Below are positions 53,339 through 63,273 of a stretch of DNA of 64,000 bases, one piece after another; position 1 is the stretch's first letter; each line of letters starts with the position of its first letter. This DNA comes from Pseudomonas oryzihabitans (lineage in GTDB: Bacteria > Pseudomonadota > Gammaproteobacteria > Pseudomonadales > Pseudomonadaceae): the NCBI RefSeq assembly GCF_006384975.1, contig NZ_CP021645.1, positions 1,702,001 to 1,766,000 of the forward strand, read 5' to 3'. A model generated the notes under the pieces. The model searched no databases, was not told where the DNA came from, and saw only the letters and a program-made list of their open reading frames with translations. The translations under genes and the position numbers were made by a program.

Positions 53339-55429
53339 TTACTGACGCTGGGCCGCGGCGGCCTTGCTGTCGGTCATGCCGGTGGTGTTGCCCAGCAGGC
53401 TGGCGGTGGCGGTCTGGATGAAGGCTTCCAGGCGCTTCTGCAGCTCGGGCACGCTGGCATCGCCCTTGACCACCTCGCCACCGGCCTCGGTGCCCAAATG
53501 GTAGCGATAGAGCACGGCGTCGCGATCACGCGGCTTGACCAGGATGCGGTCACCGGTCACCAGGGCGACGGTCTGGTCGCTACCTGAAGGCTTGATCACG
53601 GCGACGCCCTGGTCGCCCTGGGGCAGGCCGAGCAGGTCGCGACCCCAGCACTGGTGCTGGGTCGGCTGGCCGAAGCGGGCCAGGACGGTGGGTACCACGT
53701 CGATCTGGCTGCCCACGGTGTCACGGCGGGCGCCGAAGGTTTCCTGCACGCCCGGACCGATCAGCAGCAGCGGCACGTTGAAGCGCGACAGGTCCATCTC
53801 GGTGATCTGCTCGTTGTTGCCGAAGCCGTGGTCGCCGAGGATCACGAACAGGGTGTTCTTGTACCAGGGTTCGTTTTTCACCTTGGCGAAGAATTGGCCC
53901 AGCGACCAGTCGGCATAGCGCATGGCGGTGAGGTGCTCGTCGAGCGAGCCGTGGCCGGTGACCGGCGTGACCGGCAGGTCCTTGGGCAGCGCATAGGGCG
54001 TATGGTTGGACAGCGTCTGCAGCAGCGCATAGAAGGGCTTGCCGTCCGGCGCCTTGGCCAGCTTGTCCAGCTCCTGCACCGATCGATCGAACATGTCCTG
54101 GTCGGAAACGCCCCAGGTCGGGTCCATGAACACCGGGTTGACGAAGTCCTCACGCCCGACGAAGCGGGTCATGCCCTGGTTGCTGAAGAAGCCGGACTGG
54201 TTATCCCACTGGAAGTTACCGTTGTAGACGTAGACGTCGTCGAAGCCCCGGGTGCTGAGCAGTTGCGGCAAGCCGGAGAACTGGTGGGCGCCTTCGGGCA
54301 TGCGCATCAGGTACTCGAAGGCCGGCAGGTTGGGGAAGCAGGCCATGGTGGCGAACATGCCCTGGTGGGTATGGGTGCCATTGGAGAAGAAGCGGGTGAA
54401 CAGGGTGCCCTGCTTGGCCAGGGCGTCGAAATTCGGCGTGATGCCGTCTTCGTTGCCCAGCGCGCCTATGTAGCGACCGGCCATGCTTTCCATGAGGATC
54501 ACCACCACGTTGCGCACCTGGGGCAACTTGCCTTCGGCAGGCGGCGTATAGATGCGGCGGATGGCGGCCTTGTCGGCGTCGATCAGTTCATCGCGCGGGG
54601 TCAGCAGCATCTGCCGGGTGACGGCCAGGGCGTCGGCGGCCGGCATGGTCGCTTTCCAGCTGTTGTCGCGGTGATCGGAGAAGCTGTTCTCGGCGGCATT
54701 GATCAGGGTCAGGGTGCCGTTCAGGCCGAGGTGATTGGCGAACATCGAATCGGTGGTATAGGCATCGCCCCAACGCAGCGGCGGGCCGGATCTCAGGGTG
54801 CCCCGGGCGGCAATGACCGCCACCACCAGGCAGAGCAGGAACACCGCACCCCGGCGATACCAGACCGGTGGACGCGGCGCGGCATAGCGGCGGGTGGCCC
54901 GCTCGACGCCGAAGAACACCAGGCCCAGCAGCAGCGTCGCCACGGCCCAGGCCAGGAGCAGACGCACCACCGGGAAGCCGTTCCAGATCATGCTGGTGAC
55001 GGTATGCAGGTCTTCCTGCATATATTGGAACACCAGGCTGTTCAGGCGCTGATGGAATTCCCGATAGAAATTCAGCTCGCCAACGCCCAGCAGCAGGCAG
55101 AGGCTGGCGGCCAGGGTGAACCAACCGGCCTGCAGGCGCCGGGCAGCCATGGCTCTGGCGCTCAACAGGCAGAGCAGCGAGGGCACGCAGAGATAGACCA
55201 CCAGGCGCAGATCGAAGCGAGCACCGTTGAAGAAGGCCTCGGCGAAGGTGGCGAAGGGCGAATTGCCGATCAAGTCCTTGTTGTAGCCCAGCAGCGCCAG
55301 GCGCAGCAGGGTGAACATGACCATCAGGGCCAGGGCGCAGCCGAGCACGAAGCTCAGGTGGCTGCCCAGCGTCGGCACCGGCCGGACGCCGGTGGCGCGT
55401 GGGGATTGGGGGACTTCCGTTTGCGACAT
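53339..55429 (-). CDS. LtaS-family membrane sulfatase / phosphoglycerol transferase
   Basis: A 696-residue inner-membrane protein. Five membrane helices in residues 20-210 precede a periplasmic sulfatase-fold domain (about 300-600). The metal/nucleophile motifs of the LtaS/OpgB group are seen: NVVVILMESMAGRYIGALG, then SNGTHTHQGMFATM with the catalytic threonine, and ILGDHGFGNNEQITEMDL with Asp/His ligands. Such enzymes transfer phosphoglycerol or phosphoethanolamine to periplasmic glucans or lipids; the substrate here is unknown. It is monocistronic. Confidence 0.88.
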   Translation of the reverse strand: MSQTEVPQSPRATGVRPVPTLGSHLSFVLGCALALMVMFTLLRLALLGYNKDLIGNSPFATFAEAFFNGARFDLRLVVYLCVPSLLCLLSARAMAARRLQAGWFTLAASLCLLLGVGELNFYREFHQRLNSLVFQYMQEDLHTVTSMIWNGFPVVRLLLAWAVATLLLGLVFFGVERATRRYAAPRPPVWYRRGAVFLLCLVVAVIAARGTLRSGPPLRWGDAYTTDSMFANHLGLNGTLTLINAAENSFSDHRDNSWKATMPAADALAVTRQMLLTPRDELIDADKAAIRRIYTPPAEGKLPQVRNVVVILMESMAGRYIGALGNEDGITPNFDALAKQGTLFTRFFSNGTHTHQGMFATMACFPNLPAFEYLMRMPEGAHQFSGLPQLLSTRGFDDVYVYNGNFQWDNQSGFFSNQGMTRFVGREDFVNPVFMDPTWGVSDQDMFDRSVQELDKLAKAPDGKPFYALLQTLSNHTPYALPKDLPVTPVTGHGSLDEHLTAMRYADWSLGQFFAKVKNEPWYKNTLFVILGDHGFGNNEQITEMDLSRFNVPLLLIGPGVQETFGARRDTVGSQIDVVPTVLARFGQPTQHQCWGRDLLGLPQGDQGVAVIKPSGSDQTVALVTGDRILVKPRDRDAVLYRYHLGTEAGGEVVKGDASVPELQKRLEAFIQTATASLLGNTTGMTDSKAAAAQRQ

Positions 55430-55742
55430 GAAAACACCTTGTCAAAGGGGCGGGGATTCGCGGCGGCGAGCCGCTCGGCGACGACGGCGAGGACGTCTCG
55501 CGCGCGGCCGGCAGGCGGAGGAGTTTAACCGGCCAGCTCCGCGGCGCCAGCTCTGCCGCGTCGGCATTTGGCGCAACGAGTTGCCGGTCGCGCCGGAAAT
55601 CGCGCAGCCTGACGCAGCTGTCGTCAAATTTTCGTCAAGGGATTGTCTGGAGACGACCTCGGCGCAGGCATGGGCGGCGGCCAGCGCTTGCAGTAAAATC
55701 CAGCACCTTTTCACCGCTCCAGCGCCGTATTCAGGATGCCCC
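55430..55742. other. Intergenic promoter region ahead of the moxR operon
   Basis: This 313-bp divergent gap contains no supported gene. CGTCAA-ATTTT-CGTCAA (about 55621-55637) is a short direct repeat, and TAAAAT near 55694 is a likely -10 box for moxR. The part next to the sulfatase gene is very GC-rich. Confidence 0.45.
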
Positions 55743-56702
55743 ATGGCTCACCGTGACGCTCTGCAGGTGCTTCGCACCTATCTGACCAGCCAGATTCTCG
55801 GCCAGGAAACCCTGGTGGAGCGGCTGCTCATCGCAGTGCTGGCGGATGGACACCTGCTGGTGGAAGGCGCGCCGGGGCTGGCCAAGACCAAGGCCATCAA
55901 GGACCTGGCGGAAGGCCTGGAGGCGGACTTCCACCGCATCCAGTTCACCCCCGACCTGCTGCCCGCCGACATCACCGGCACCGAGATCTATCGGCCCGAC
56001 ACCGCGAGCTTCTCCTTTCAGCAGGGGCCGATCTTCCACAACCTGGTCCTCGCCGACGAGATCAACCGCGCGCCGGCCAAGGTGCAGTCCGCGCTGCTGG
56101 AGGCCATGGCCGAGCGCCAGGTGAGCATCGGCCGCACCTCCTACGCCCTGCCCGAGCTGTTCCTGGTGATGGCGACCCAGAACCCCATCGAGCAGGAGGG
56201 TACCTATCCCCTGCCCGAGGCCCAGCTCGACCGCTTCCTGATGCACGTCAAGATCGGCTATCCGGATGCCGCGGTGGAGCGGCGCATCCTGGCCCAGGCC
56301 CGCGGCGAGGCCCTGGATGGCGAGACCCTGCCGACCGAGCGGGTCAGCCAGGCGGCCATCGCCGCGGCACGCCGCGAGGTATTGAGCCTGTACATGGCCG
56401 ATGCCGTGGAGGAGTACCTGGTGCAGCTGATCATGGCGACCCGCACCCCGGGGCGCTTCGACCAGGATCTGGCGCACTGGATCACCTACGGCGCCAGCCC
56501 GCGTGGCTCCATCGCCCTGGATCGTTGCGCCCGCGCCCACGCCTGGCTCGCCGGCCGCGATTTCGTCAGTCCGGAGGATATCCAGGCGGTGGTGTTCGAT
56601 GTATTGCGCCATCGCATCATCCTGTCGTTCGAGGCGGAGGCCGCTGGCGTCGACCACGACCGGGTGGTGCAGCGCATCCTCGATCTGGTGGCCGTGGCCT
56701 GA
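55743..56702 (+). CDS. MoxR-family AAA+ ATPase
   Basis: A 319-residue AAA+ chaperone-like ATPase. Walker A is VEGAPGLAKTKAIKDLA (about 38-54), Walker B LVLADEINRAPAKVQSALLEAM, sensor 1 LVMATQNPIEQEGTYPLPEAQ, then QLDRFLMHV, and sensor 2 near SPRGSIALDRCARA. MoxR proteins remodel or assemble partner complexes, usually with VWA proteins encoded alongside, as here. AGGA precedes the ATG. The DUF58 gene begins one base after its stop. Confidence 0.94.
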   Translation: MAHRDALQVLRTYLTSQILGQETLVERLLIAVLADGHLLVEGAPGLAKTKAIKDLAEGLEADFHRIQFTPDLLPADITGTEIYRPDTASFSFQQGPIFHNLVLADEINRAPAKVQSALLEAMAERQVSIGRTSYALPELFLVMATQNPIEQEGTYPLPEAQLDRFLMHVKIGYPDAAVERRILAQARGEALDGETLPTERVSQAAIAAARREVLSLYMADAVEEYLVQLIMATRTPGRFDQDLAHWITYGASPRGSIALDRCARAHAWLAGRDFVSPEDIQAVVFDVLRHRIILSFEAEAAGVDHDRVVQRILDLVAVA

Positions 56703-56703
56703 G

Positions 56704-57642
56704 ATGGCCGAGCGCAACGGCGTGACCCTGGGCCTGGCCGAGCTCATCGAGATGCGCCACCGGGTGGTCGAGGTGCAACTGTTTTCCGCCGCCGGACGCC
56801 GCAGCCCGCTGATCGGTCTGCACCACTCACGCCTGCGTGGCCGCGGCGTGGACTTCGACCAGGTGCGCGCCTACCAGCCCGGCGACGACGTACGAGCCAT
56901 CGACTGGCGCGTCACCGCCCGCACCCGCGAGCCCCACACCAAGTTGTTCCACGAAGAACGCGAACGTCCAGTCTATCTGCTGCTGGAGCAGAGTCCGCGC
57001 ACCTTCTTCGGCACCGGCCAGCAATTCAAGTCGGTCTTGGCCGCGCGGCTGGCGGCACTGATCGGCTGGGCGGTGCTGGAACACAACGACCGAATCGGCG
57101 GCATGATCTTCGGTGGCGAGCGCCTGCACGAGGTACGCCCACGCCGTAGCAAGCAGAATCTGCTGCGCTTCTTCGACCATCTGCTCAACGCCAATCGCGC
57201 CTTGCAGGACCCGGCACTGGCCCAGGTACCGCGGATCAGCTTCAACCAGGTCTTGCGCCGCGCTCGGGAGGTGCTGCGCCCGGGCAGTCTGGCCCTGGTG
57301 ATCTGCGACGAGCGCAGCCTGGACGTGGCGACCGAGCAGCACCTCACCCTGCTTTCGCGGCACAGCGATCTGGTGCTGCTGCCGCTCTCCGATCCGCTTG
57401 ATCACGCCCTGCCCCAGGCCGGCCTGCTGCGCTTCACCAACGGCCAGGCCGAGGTCGAGCTGGACACCGACCGCGCCGACGTCCGCCAGGGCTATGCCGA
57501 ACAGGCCGCCCACCGTCGCGAGCGCTGGACCGAGCTCAGCTTGCGCCTGGGCATTCCGCTGTTGCCGCTGTCCACCGCCGACGACCTGGTCGAGCAGCTC
57601 CGCCATCTGCTGCGCCAGCATCGTCCGGGGTATGCCTCGTGA
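56704..57642 (+). CDS. DUF58 family protein
   Basis: A 312-residue protein. The family signature is visible as SRLRGRGVDFDQVRAYQPGD, then DVRAIDWRVTARTREPHTKLF (the typical YxxGDDxRxIDWxxxAR motif), with a VWA-like C-terminal half (RPVYLLLEQSPRTFF, IGGMIFGGERLHEVRP). DUF58 proteins stand beside MoxR and may be its substrates or adaptors. Longer frames read back into moxR. Its stop is overlapped by the GTG start of the next gene. Confidence 0.92.
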   Translation: MAERNGVTLGLAELIEMRHRVVEVQLFSAAGRRSPLIGLHHSRLRGRGVDFDQVRAYQPGDDVRAIDWRVTARTREPHTKLFHEERERPVYLLLEQSPRTFFGTGQQFKSVLAARLAALIGWAVLEHNDRIGGMIFGGERLHEVRPRRSKQNLLRFFDHLLNANRALQDPALAQVPRISFNQVLRRAREVLRPGSLALVICDERSLDVATEQHLTLLSRHSDLVLLPLSDPLDHALPQAGLLRFTNGQAEVELDTDRADVRQGYAEQAAHRRERWTELSLRLGIPLLPLSTADDLVEQLRHLLRQHRPGYAS

Positions 57643-58133
57643 GCCCCGGCGTACCCAATCTGGAACCGTTGCGCCTGCCGCCGGAGCCGCCCTTCTGGCC
57701 GCCCGCGCCGGGCTGGTGGCTGCTGGCACTGGTGGTGCTGGCGCTGAGTCTGTTCTTGCGGCATCGCCGTGGCCGCCGCCCGTTGGTCACCGCCCCGGTC
57801 ATCGAGGAAAGCAGCGAGGAAGACCTGCGCAGTACCGCCCTGGCCGAACTGACCCGCCTGCCCCGTCCCTACGGTGCTCCGGCCGGCCCCTGGCTGCAGG
57901 CGCTCAACGCCCTGCTCAAGCGTCTCTGCCGCGCCAGCTATCCGGATCAGATCAGCCAGACCCTGAGTGGTCGCGACTGGCTGGCCTTTCTCGATTCCCG
58001 CTGCCCGGCGGCCGGCCTGACGCGCTACATGATCCTGGTGGATGGCGGCTACCGTCCGGACCTCCGGCTCGAAGACCGGACCATCGACGGCCTGCAGGAT
58101 GCGGTCGCCACCTGGATCCGCAAGCATGTTTGA
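57639..58133 (+). CDS. DUF4381 family membrane protein
   Basis: A 164-residue protein with a proline-rich start (PNLEPLRLPPEPPFWPPAPG), one membrane helix (WWLLALVVLALSLFL) and a cytoplasmic helical domain (EEDLRSTALAELTRLPRP, LNALLKRLCRASYPDQ, LSGRDWLAFLDSRCP). It fits the DUF4381 family found in BatABD-like operons of proteobacteria. It starts with GTG in a GTGA overlap and overlaps the next gene by eight bases. Confidence 0.88.
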   Translation: MSPGVPNLEPLRLPPEPPFWPPAPGWWLLALVVLALSLFLRHRRGRRPLVTAPVIEESSEEDLRSTALAELTRLPRPYGAPAGPWLQALNALLKRLCRASYPDQISQTLSGRDWLAFLDSRCPAAGLTRYMILVDGGYRPDLRLEDRTIDGLQDAVATWIRKHV

Positions 58134-59124
58134 ATTCGCCTGGCCCTGGCTCTGGCTGCTGGCACCGCTGCCCTGGCTGCTGCGCGTGCTGCTGCCCGCC
58201 GCGGACAGCGGCCAGGCGGCCCTGCGGGTCGAGTTCCTCAGCGAACTCACGCATCTCGGCGGTCGTACCGCGCGCTCCGGTAGCCTCAGCGGCGCCCGGC
58301 GTCTGCTGCCCTATCTGCTGGGCTGGCTGCTGATCCTGGCCGCGGCGGCCCGGCCACAGTGGGTGGGCCCACCCCAGCCGCTCGCCGTAAGCGGTCGCGA
58401 TCTGCTGCTGGCGGTGGATGTCTCTGGCTCGATGGACACCCCGGACATGCAACTGGGTGACGAGAACGTCAGCCGCCTGACGCTGGTCAAGCAGTTGCTC
58501 GGTCGCTTCATCGACAGCCGCCAGGGCGACCGGGTCGGGCTGATCCTGTTCGGCTCCCAGGCCTATCTGCAAGCGCCCTTGACCGCCGACCGGCGCACCG
58601 TGCACACCCTGCTGGACGAAGCCCAGATCGGGCTGGCCGGGCGCAACACGGCGGTGGGCGATGCCGTGGGCCTGGCGGTCAAGCACCTGCGCAAGCGGCC
58701 GGACAACAGCCGCACCCTGATCCTGGTCACCGACGGCGCCAGCAACGGTGGGGTGGTGACGCCTGCGGTGGCGGCCGCCCTGGCGGCGAGCGAGCGGGTC
58801 CGGGTCTACACCCTGGGCATCGGCGCCGATCCGGACCCGCTCGCCACGGGGAGCACGCCGAGCGACCTCGACGAGCCCATGCTGCGCCATCTCGCCGAAG
58901 TCACCAACGGCGCCTACTTCCGGGTGAGATCCAGCGAGGAACTCGCGGCGGTGTCCCGCCAGCTCGACCGCCTCGAACCCATCCGCCAGCAGCCCGACCA
59001 GGCTCGCCCGACCAAGGAGCTCTATCCCTGGCCCCTAGCCTTGGCGCTGTTGCTCGGCCTGGCCATGGCCCTCGCCCGCCTGCCACTGCCCGAGCGCTGG
59101 CGCCGCCTGGGAGGACGCCCATGA
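58126..59124 (+). CDS. VWA-domain membrane protein (BatA-like)
   Basis: A 332-residue protein with two N-terminal membrane helices (FAWPWLWLLAPLPWLL; LLPYLLGWLLILAAAA), a VWA domain with an intact metal-ion site (LLLAVDVSGSMDTPDM, Thr in APLTADRRTVHTLL, LILVTDGASNGG) and a closing helix (PLALALLLGLAMALA). It likely forms a periplasm-facing complex with the next protein. Length and order match BatA of bat operons. The start at 58126 is in the correct frame 8 bp inside the previous gene. Confidence 0.92.
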   Translation: MFEFAWPWLWLLAPLPWLLRVLLPAADSGQAALRVEFLSELTHLGGRTARSGSLSGARRLLPYLLGWLLILAAAARPQWVGPPQPLAVSGRDLLLAVDVSGSMDTPDMQLGDENVSRLTLVKQLLGRFIDSRQGDRVGLILFGSQAYLQAPLTADRRTVHTLLDEAQIGLAGRNTAVGDAVGLAVKHLRKRPDNSRTLILVTDGASNGGVVTPAVAAALAASERVRVYTLGIGADPDPLATGSTPSDLDEPMLRHLAEVTNGAYFRVRSSEELAAVSRQLDRLEPIRQQPDQARPTKELYPWPLALALLLGLAMALARLPLPERWRRLGGRP

Positions 59125-60791
59125 GCGACTGGCTGCCGCTGTTCTTGCGCCCGGCCTGGCTGCTGGCGCTGCTGCCGGTCGCCCTGGTGATCTGGGCATT
59201 GCGCCAGCGCCGCCATCGTCATGGCAGTTGGCTGGCACTGCTCCCACCCGCCCTGCATCCCTGGCTGCTCAGCGACGGCGACCGCCAACGCTCGCCGCTC
59301 GGCTTGAGCCTGCTGGGCGCCGCGGGCCTGCTGACCTGCCTCGCCCTGGCCGGGCCCAGTTGGCAGCAAGGCGAACAGCAGAGCTTCCGACGTAACGATC
59401 CCCTGGTAGTGGTACTGGCGCTGACCCCGGACCTGCTCGCCACCGATGTCACCCCCAATCGCCTGCTGGCCGTGCAACGCAAGCTGCAGGACCTGCTCAA
59501 GGCGCGCCAGGATGGCGAAACCGCCATCGTCGTCTATGCCGGCAGCGCCCACACCCTGGTGCCGCTGACCGACGACCTGGCGACCACGGAAAATCTGCTG
59601 ATGGCCCTGCGCCCCTCGATCATGCCGGTGCCGGGTCAGCGCGCCGATCTGGGTGTCGCCCAGGCGTTGCAGCTGCTCGGACCGGCGCCGAGTCCGAGCG
59701 CCCGCCTGCTGCTCATCGCCAGCAGCCTGGATGATCGCGAACGCCAGGGTATCGAGCGACTGTTGCAGGGCCACCTGCGCCAGCTGGCGATCCTCGGACC
59801 GGGCACGCCGCAAGGCGCCCCGGTGGCGACCGAGACGGGCAACTACCTGAGCGACGCGGCGGGCGGCATCCGCATCGCCCGCCTGGCCGAAGGACAATTG
59901 CAGGGCCTGGCTCAGGCCCTGGGGGGGCGTTATCAGCGACTGCAACGCGATGACAGCGACCTGCGCCGGCTCGGCCTGCTGGAACGCCCGGACGAGGTCA
60001 GGCTCAACGACGGCGAAGGCCCCTCGGGCTGGCGCGACCAGGGCTATCTGCTGCTCCTGCCGCTGCTGCTGGTCGCCTGTGGTGCGCGGCGCGGCTGGCT
60101 GCTGTGCCTGCCCTTCTGTCTGCTGCTGACGCCGCCACCCGCGCAGGCGGGCGGCTGGGACGACCTCTGGCTAAGACGCGACCAACAGGGCATGCAACTG
60201 CTGGGCGACGATCAACCCGCGGCAGCCGCCGAACGCTTCACCGATGAGCGCTGGCGCGGCGTGGCCCTCTATCGCAGTGGCGACTATGCCGGTGCCGCCG
60301 CCGCCTTCGCCCGCGACCCTTCCGCGGACGGCCACTACAATCGCGGTAACGCCCTGGCCATGGCCGGTCGCTACGACGAGGCACTACGTGCCTACAACGC
60401 CGCGCTGGTCCTGCGTCCGGACCTGGCCGTCGCCCTGCGCAACCGTAACCGCCTCGAGCGCCTGCTCGCCCAGCGCGCGGCCGCGCAGGCAGAGGCCGCC
60501 GCCCGCAGCCACAAGCCCCAGGCCGCCACCGCGACCAGTGTCCAGGCCGACGAGCTCAGCAGTGCCAGCAGCGCCAGTCCCGACACCACCGCCGCGGCCA
60601 GCCCGCAGTTCCAGGCCCAGGCGGGCGCGGACTGGCTGGTCAGCCCCAGCTCCGCCGACGATCCCCAGGTGGAAGAGCAACGCCAGGCGGCCGAACAATG
60701 GTTGCGGGAAATTCCCGACAATCCGGCCGACCTCTTGCGTCGCAAGTTCTGGTACCAGCAGCAACAACGTGAGGAGAACGCGTTGCAATGA
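59121..60791 (+). CDS. VWA and TPR domain membrane protein (BatB/BatC-like fusion)
   Basis: A 556-residue protein. N-terminal helix (WLLALLPVALVIWALRQ), a VWA-like domain (about 85-290) whose metal site is degenerate: PLVVVLALTPDLLATDVTPN replaces D-x-S-x-S. Two helices follow (YLLLLPLLLVACGARRGWLL), then a TPR stretch (about 370-450: GVALYRSGDYAGAAAAFARD, NALAMAGRYDEALRAYNAAL) and a low-complexity Ala/Ser tail. It looks like BatB and BatC joined. It overlaps both neighbours by four bases. Confidence 0.88.
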   Translation: MSDWLPLFLRPAWLLALLPVALVIWALRQRRHRHGSWLALLPPALHPWLLSDGDRQRSPLGLSLLGAAGLLTCLALAGPSWQQGEQQSFRRNDPLVVVLALTPDLLATDVTPNRLLAVQRKLQDLLKARQDGETAIVVYAGSAHTLVPLTDDLATTENLLMALRPSIMPVPGQRADLGVAQALQLLGPAPSPSARLLLIASSLDDRERQGIERLLQGHLRQLAILGPGTPQGAPVATETGNYLSDAAGGIRIARLAEGQLQGLAQALGGRYQRLQRDDSDLRRLGLLERPDEVRLNDGEGPSGWRDQGYLLLLPLLLVACGARRGWLLCLPFCLLLTPPPAQAGGWDDLWLRRDQQGMQLLGDDQPAAAAERFTDERWRGVALYRSGDYAGAAAAFARDPSADGHYNRGNALAMAGRYDEALRAYNAALVLRPDLAVALRNRNRLERLLAQRAAAQAEAAARSHKPQAATATSVQADELSSASSASPDTTAAASPQFQAQAGADWLVSPSSADDPQVEEQRQAAEQWLREIPDNPADLLRRKFWYQQQQREENALQ

Positions 60792-62377
60792 AGCCCTATC
60801 CGTTGCTCGTGACCCTCGCGCTGCTGGCGCCCGCCATCCAGGCGGCCGATCTCAGCGCGCGCCTGGAGCGCAGCCAGATCGGTGAAAACGAGACCCTCGA
60901 CCTCATCCTCGAAACCACCGCCCCCGCTCAGTTCGGCAAACCTGACCTCGGTCCGCTGGCGCAGGACTTCAAGGTGCTGGGCGTACGGCAGAACAGCCTA
61001 CCCCCTGGCGAACGGGTGACCACCCGCTGGAACGTGACCCTGCAACCCAAGAGCAGCGGTGCCCTCACCATTCCCGCCCTCACCCTGGACGGCGCCCGCA
61101 GCCAGCCGCTGAACGTCACCGTCGAGGCGAGCGCCGCCAAGCGGCATACCCGCGAACCCGTCTATCTGGAAGCTTCCGTGGACCACACCAAGGTCTACGT
61201 GCAGGCGGAGACTATCCTCACCATCCGCCTCTATCACGCGGTGGCGCTCTATGACGACCACGTGCTGACGCCGCCTACTCCCAGCGATGCCCGGGTCGAT
61301 CCGCTGGGTACGCCGCAGGTCTACGAGCGCGACATCGATGGCGTGCGGCATGGGGTGATCGAATGGCGCTACGCCATCCATCCACTGCAAAGCGGCACCC
61401 TGGTGCTGCCGCCCCAGACCTTCAGTGCCACCCTGGCCGGCGGTATCGACGACAGCTCGCGAGCCGGCCAGCCGATCCAGTTGCGCACCCAGGCCTTGAC
61501 CCTGGAGGTCCAGCCCCAACCGGCAAGCTATCCACCACAAACGCCCTGGCTGCCAGCGCGCAGCCTGACCCTGACCCAACAGTGGAATCCGGCGCCGGAA
61601 AACGCCCGCGAAGGCAGCGCCCTGACCCGGACGCTGCAATTGCGTGCCGAGGGGCTGGCGGCGAGCCAACTACCGCCGCTGGTACTGCCCGAGGTCGCGG
61701 GCTTGAAACGCTACGCTGAACAGCCGCGCTTGTCCGTGCAGGCGCAGCCCAGTGGACTGGTCGGCCAACGCGAAGAGCGCATCGCGCTGATCCCGACCTC
61801 CACCGGCGACAAGCTGTTGCCGCCGGTGGAGGTGGTCTGGTGGAACACCGAGACCGATACCTTGGAGCGGGCGACCTTGCCGGCGCAAACCTTGGTGGTC
61901 GCTGAAGATCCGACCCTGCAACCCGCCCCCACGCAGACCACGGCCAAGGCCAAGGCCGCCGGCGGCGAACGCGGTCTGTGGCGCTGGCAACTGGCGACCG
62001 CCTTCCTGGCGCTGACCACCCTGCTGGGCTTCGGTCTCTGGTGGCGGGCGCGGCGCCAGCCGGCCGTCTTGCCGGCGACACCGGGCGTGGACAGTCGCCT
62101 GCAACGCGAAGACCTGCTGCGCGCCTGCCAAAGCAACGATCCCCATGCCACTCGCCACGCCTTGGACGCCTGGGCCCGGCAGCAACCGGAAACCCTGGCC
62201 GCCATGGGTGCCCGCTTCGAACCGCTGGCCGCCGCCCTCGACGACCTCAATGGCGCGCTGTACAGCGAAGCCGGTCAGCGCTGGCAGGGCGAGACGCTGT
62301 GGCAGGCGATCAACGCCCTGCCACCACTCACGCCCGAGGCGGTCCATCACACCCTGCCGCCGCTCTATCCGCGCTGA
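60788..62377 (+). CDS. BatD-like periplasmic/membrane protein
   Basis: A 529-residue protein of the BatD family. Signal peptide 1-20 ([14 protein letters not shown]). The N-terminal immunoglobulin-like domains contain [20 protein letters not shown] and [21 protein letters not shown], and a membrane helix lies near 400 ([20 protein letters not shown]) before a cytoplasmic tail. Bat proteins are linked with stress or aerotolerance in other bacteria; the role here is unproved. Last gene of the operon. Its last 13 bp overlap the convergent yceH gene. Confidence 0.9.
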   Translation: MKPYPLLVTLALLAPAIQAADLSARLERSQIGENETLDLILETTAPAQFGKPDLGPLAQDFKVLGVRQNSLPPGERVTTRWNVTLQPKSSGALTIPALTLDGARSQPLNVTVEASAAKRHTREPVYLEASVDHTKVYVQAETILTIRLYHAVALYDDHVLTPPTPSDARVDPLGTPQVYERDIDGVRHGVIEWRYAIHPLQSGTLVLPPQTFSATLAGGIDDSSRAGQPIQLRTQALTLEVQPQPASYPPQTPWLPARSLTLTQQWNPAPENAREGSALTRTLQLRAEGLAASQLPPLVLPEVAGLKRYAEQPRLSVQAQPSGLVGQREERIALIPTSTGDKLLPPVEVVWWNTETDTLERATLPAQTLVVAEDPTLQPAPTQTTAKAKAAGGERGLWRWQLATAFLALTTLLGFGLWWRARRQPAVLPATPGVDSRLQREDLLRACQSNDPHATRHALDAWARQQPETLAAMGARFEPLAAALDDLNGALYSEAGQRWQGETLWQAINALPPLTPEAVHHTLPPLYPR

Positions 62378-63030
62378 GCGGCTTCCTCCAGGCGCGCCAG
62401 GCGCTCTTCCAGCGTGGCGATCCGGGCCTCCAGAGCCTCCAGCCGTCCTTCGCGACCACCCGCTGACGCCGCACCTTCGCTGGCACTGCCCAACTGAGCG
62501 ATCTGGGCTTCGCGTTCCGCGGCACTGCCGAACAGATGCAGGTAGCGCTCTTCGCGCTGCCCGGGCTGACGGCCGAGACCAACAGCCAAGCCGCGGGCGA
62601 TCAGGCGCTCCAGGTGATGGCGCACCTGCTCGGTATCGTCGAAGGCATGCATCCGCCCGCTGCGGGCGAGCAACTCACCCAGGGTCTGGGGGCCGCGCAG
62701 GAACAACAGCGCACAGAGCACCCACTGCGGTGGTGGCAATTCCAGCGCCTTGTCCAGGCGCTGCTCCCAGCGATCCGCCCGACTGCCCATCACCAGACGG
62801 GCCAGGCCGCGCTCCTCCAACCGCCGCAGCCCCTGCCCCACTTCCCCTGGGGTCAGGTTGAGCACCGGCTCGCGACTGGTCTTCTGGTTGCAGGCCAGTA
62901 CCAGTGCATTGAGGGTCAGCGGATAGGTTTCCGGCGTGGTCAGCTGCTTTTCGATCAGGCTGCCGAGGACGCGGACCTCGGCCGCGCTCAGCGGTTCTTC
63001 GGCGAAGGCAGGGGTGGCTTCTTGGCTCAT
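62365..63030 (-). CDS. YceH family (DUF480) protein
   Basis: A 221-residue cytoplasmic protein with two winged-helix units. Signatures are [40 protein letters not shown] and [20 protein letters not shown], all standard for DUF480. The C-terminal end is a coiled coil ([20 protein letters not shown]). The molecular role is unknown. Its 3' end overlaps the end of batD on the other strand by 13 bp. Confidence 0.93.
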   Translation of the reverse strand: MSQEATPAFAEEPLSAAEVRVLGSLIEKQLTTPETYPLTLNALVLACNQKTSREPVLNLTPGEVGQGLRRLEERGLARLVMGSRADRWEQRLDKALELPPPQWVLCALLFLRGPQTLGELLARSGRMHAFDDTEQVRHHLERLIARGLAVGLGRQPGQREERYLHLFGSAAEREAQIAQLGSASEGAASAGGREGRLEALEARIATLEERLARLEEAAQRG

Positions 63031-63104
63031 GGCGAACTCCGCAAGGATGAGGCGCCAGCCTAGCCCGCCCTCAGACCCTGTTCAACGTCTCGCGAGCTAG
63101 AGCC

Positions 63105-63236
63105 AAACCAGGCCTGGGCGGCCCCGCGAAAATAGCCGAGGAAGCGGATCGGACCCGCGCTCGGGTTTACGAATGGTAAATGAGCATTGCGACGGAGCCG
63201 CCTAGGCGGGGCTGACCTTCCAGGCCATTTTCAACG
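63105..63236 (+). repeat. Dispersed intergenic repeat, second copy of the 39.0-kb core
   Basis: Bases 63118-63191 align with the minus strand of 39032-39108: both read GGCCCCGCGAAAA, GAGGAAGCGGATCGGAC, CGCGCTCG, GTTTACGA and TGGTAAATGAGCATT with only scattered differences. Both then continue to GGCC-TTTTCAACG. The outer ends differ: this copy lacks the GTACGAAAA termini. It fills the gap between yceH and the YedA-like gene. Confidence 0.75.
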
Positions 63237-63273
63237 CCGTTTGGCCAACGCGCAGCAGACTTTGATCAGGCTC

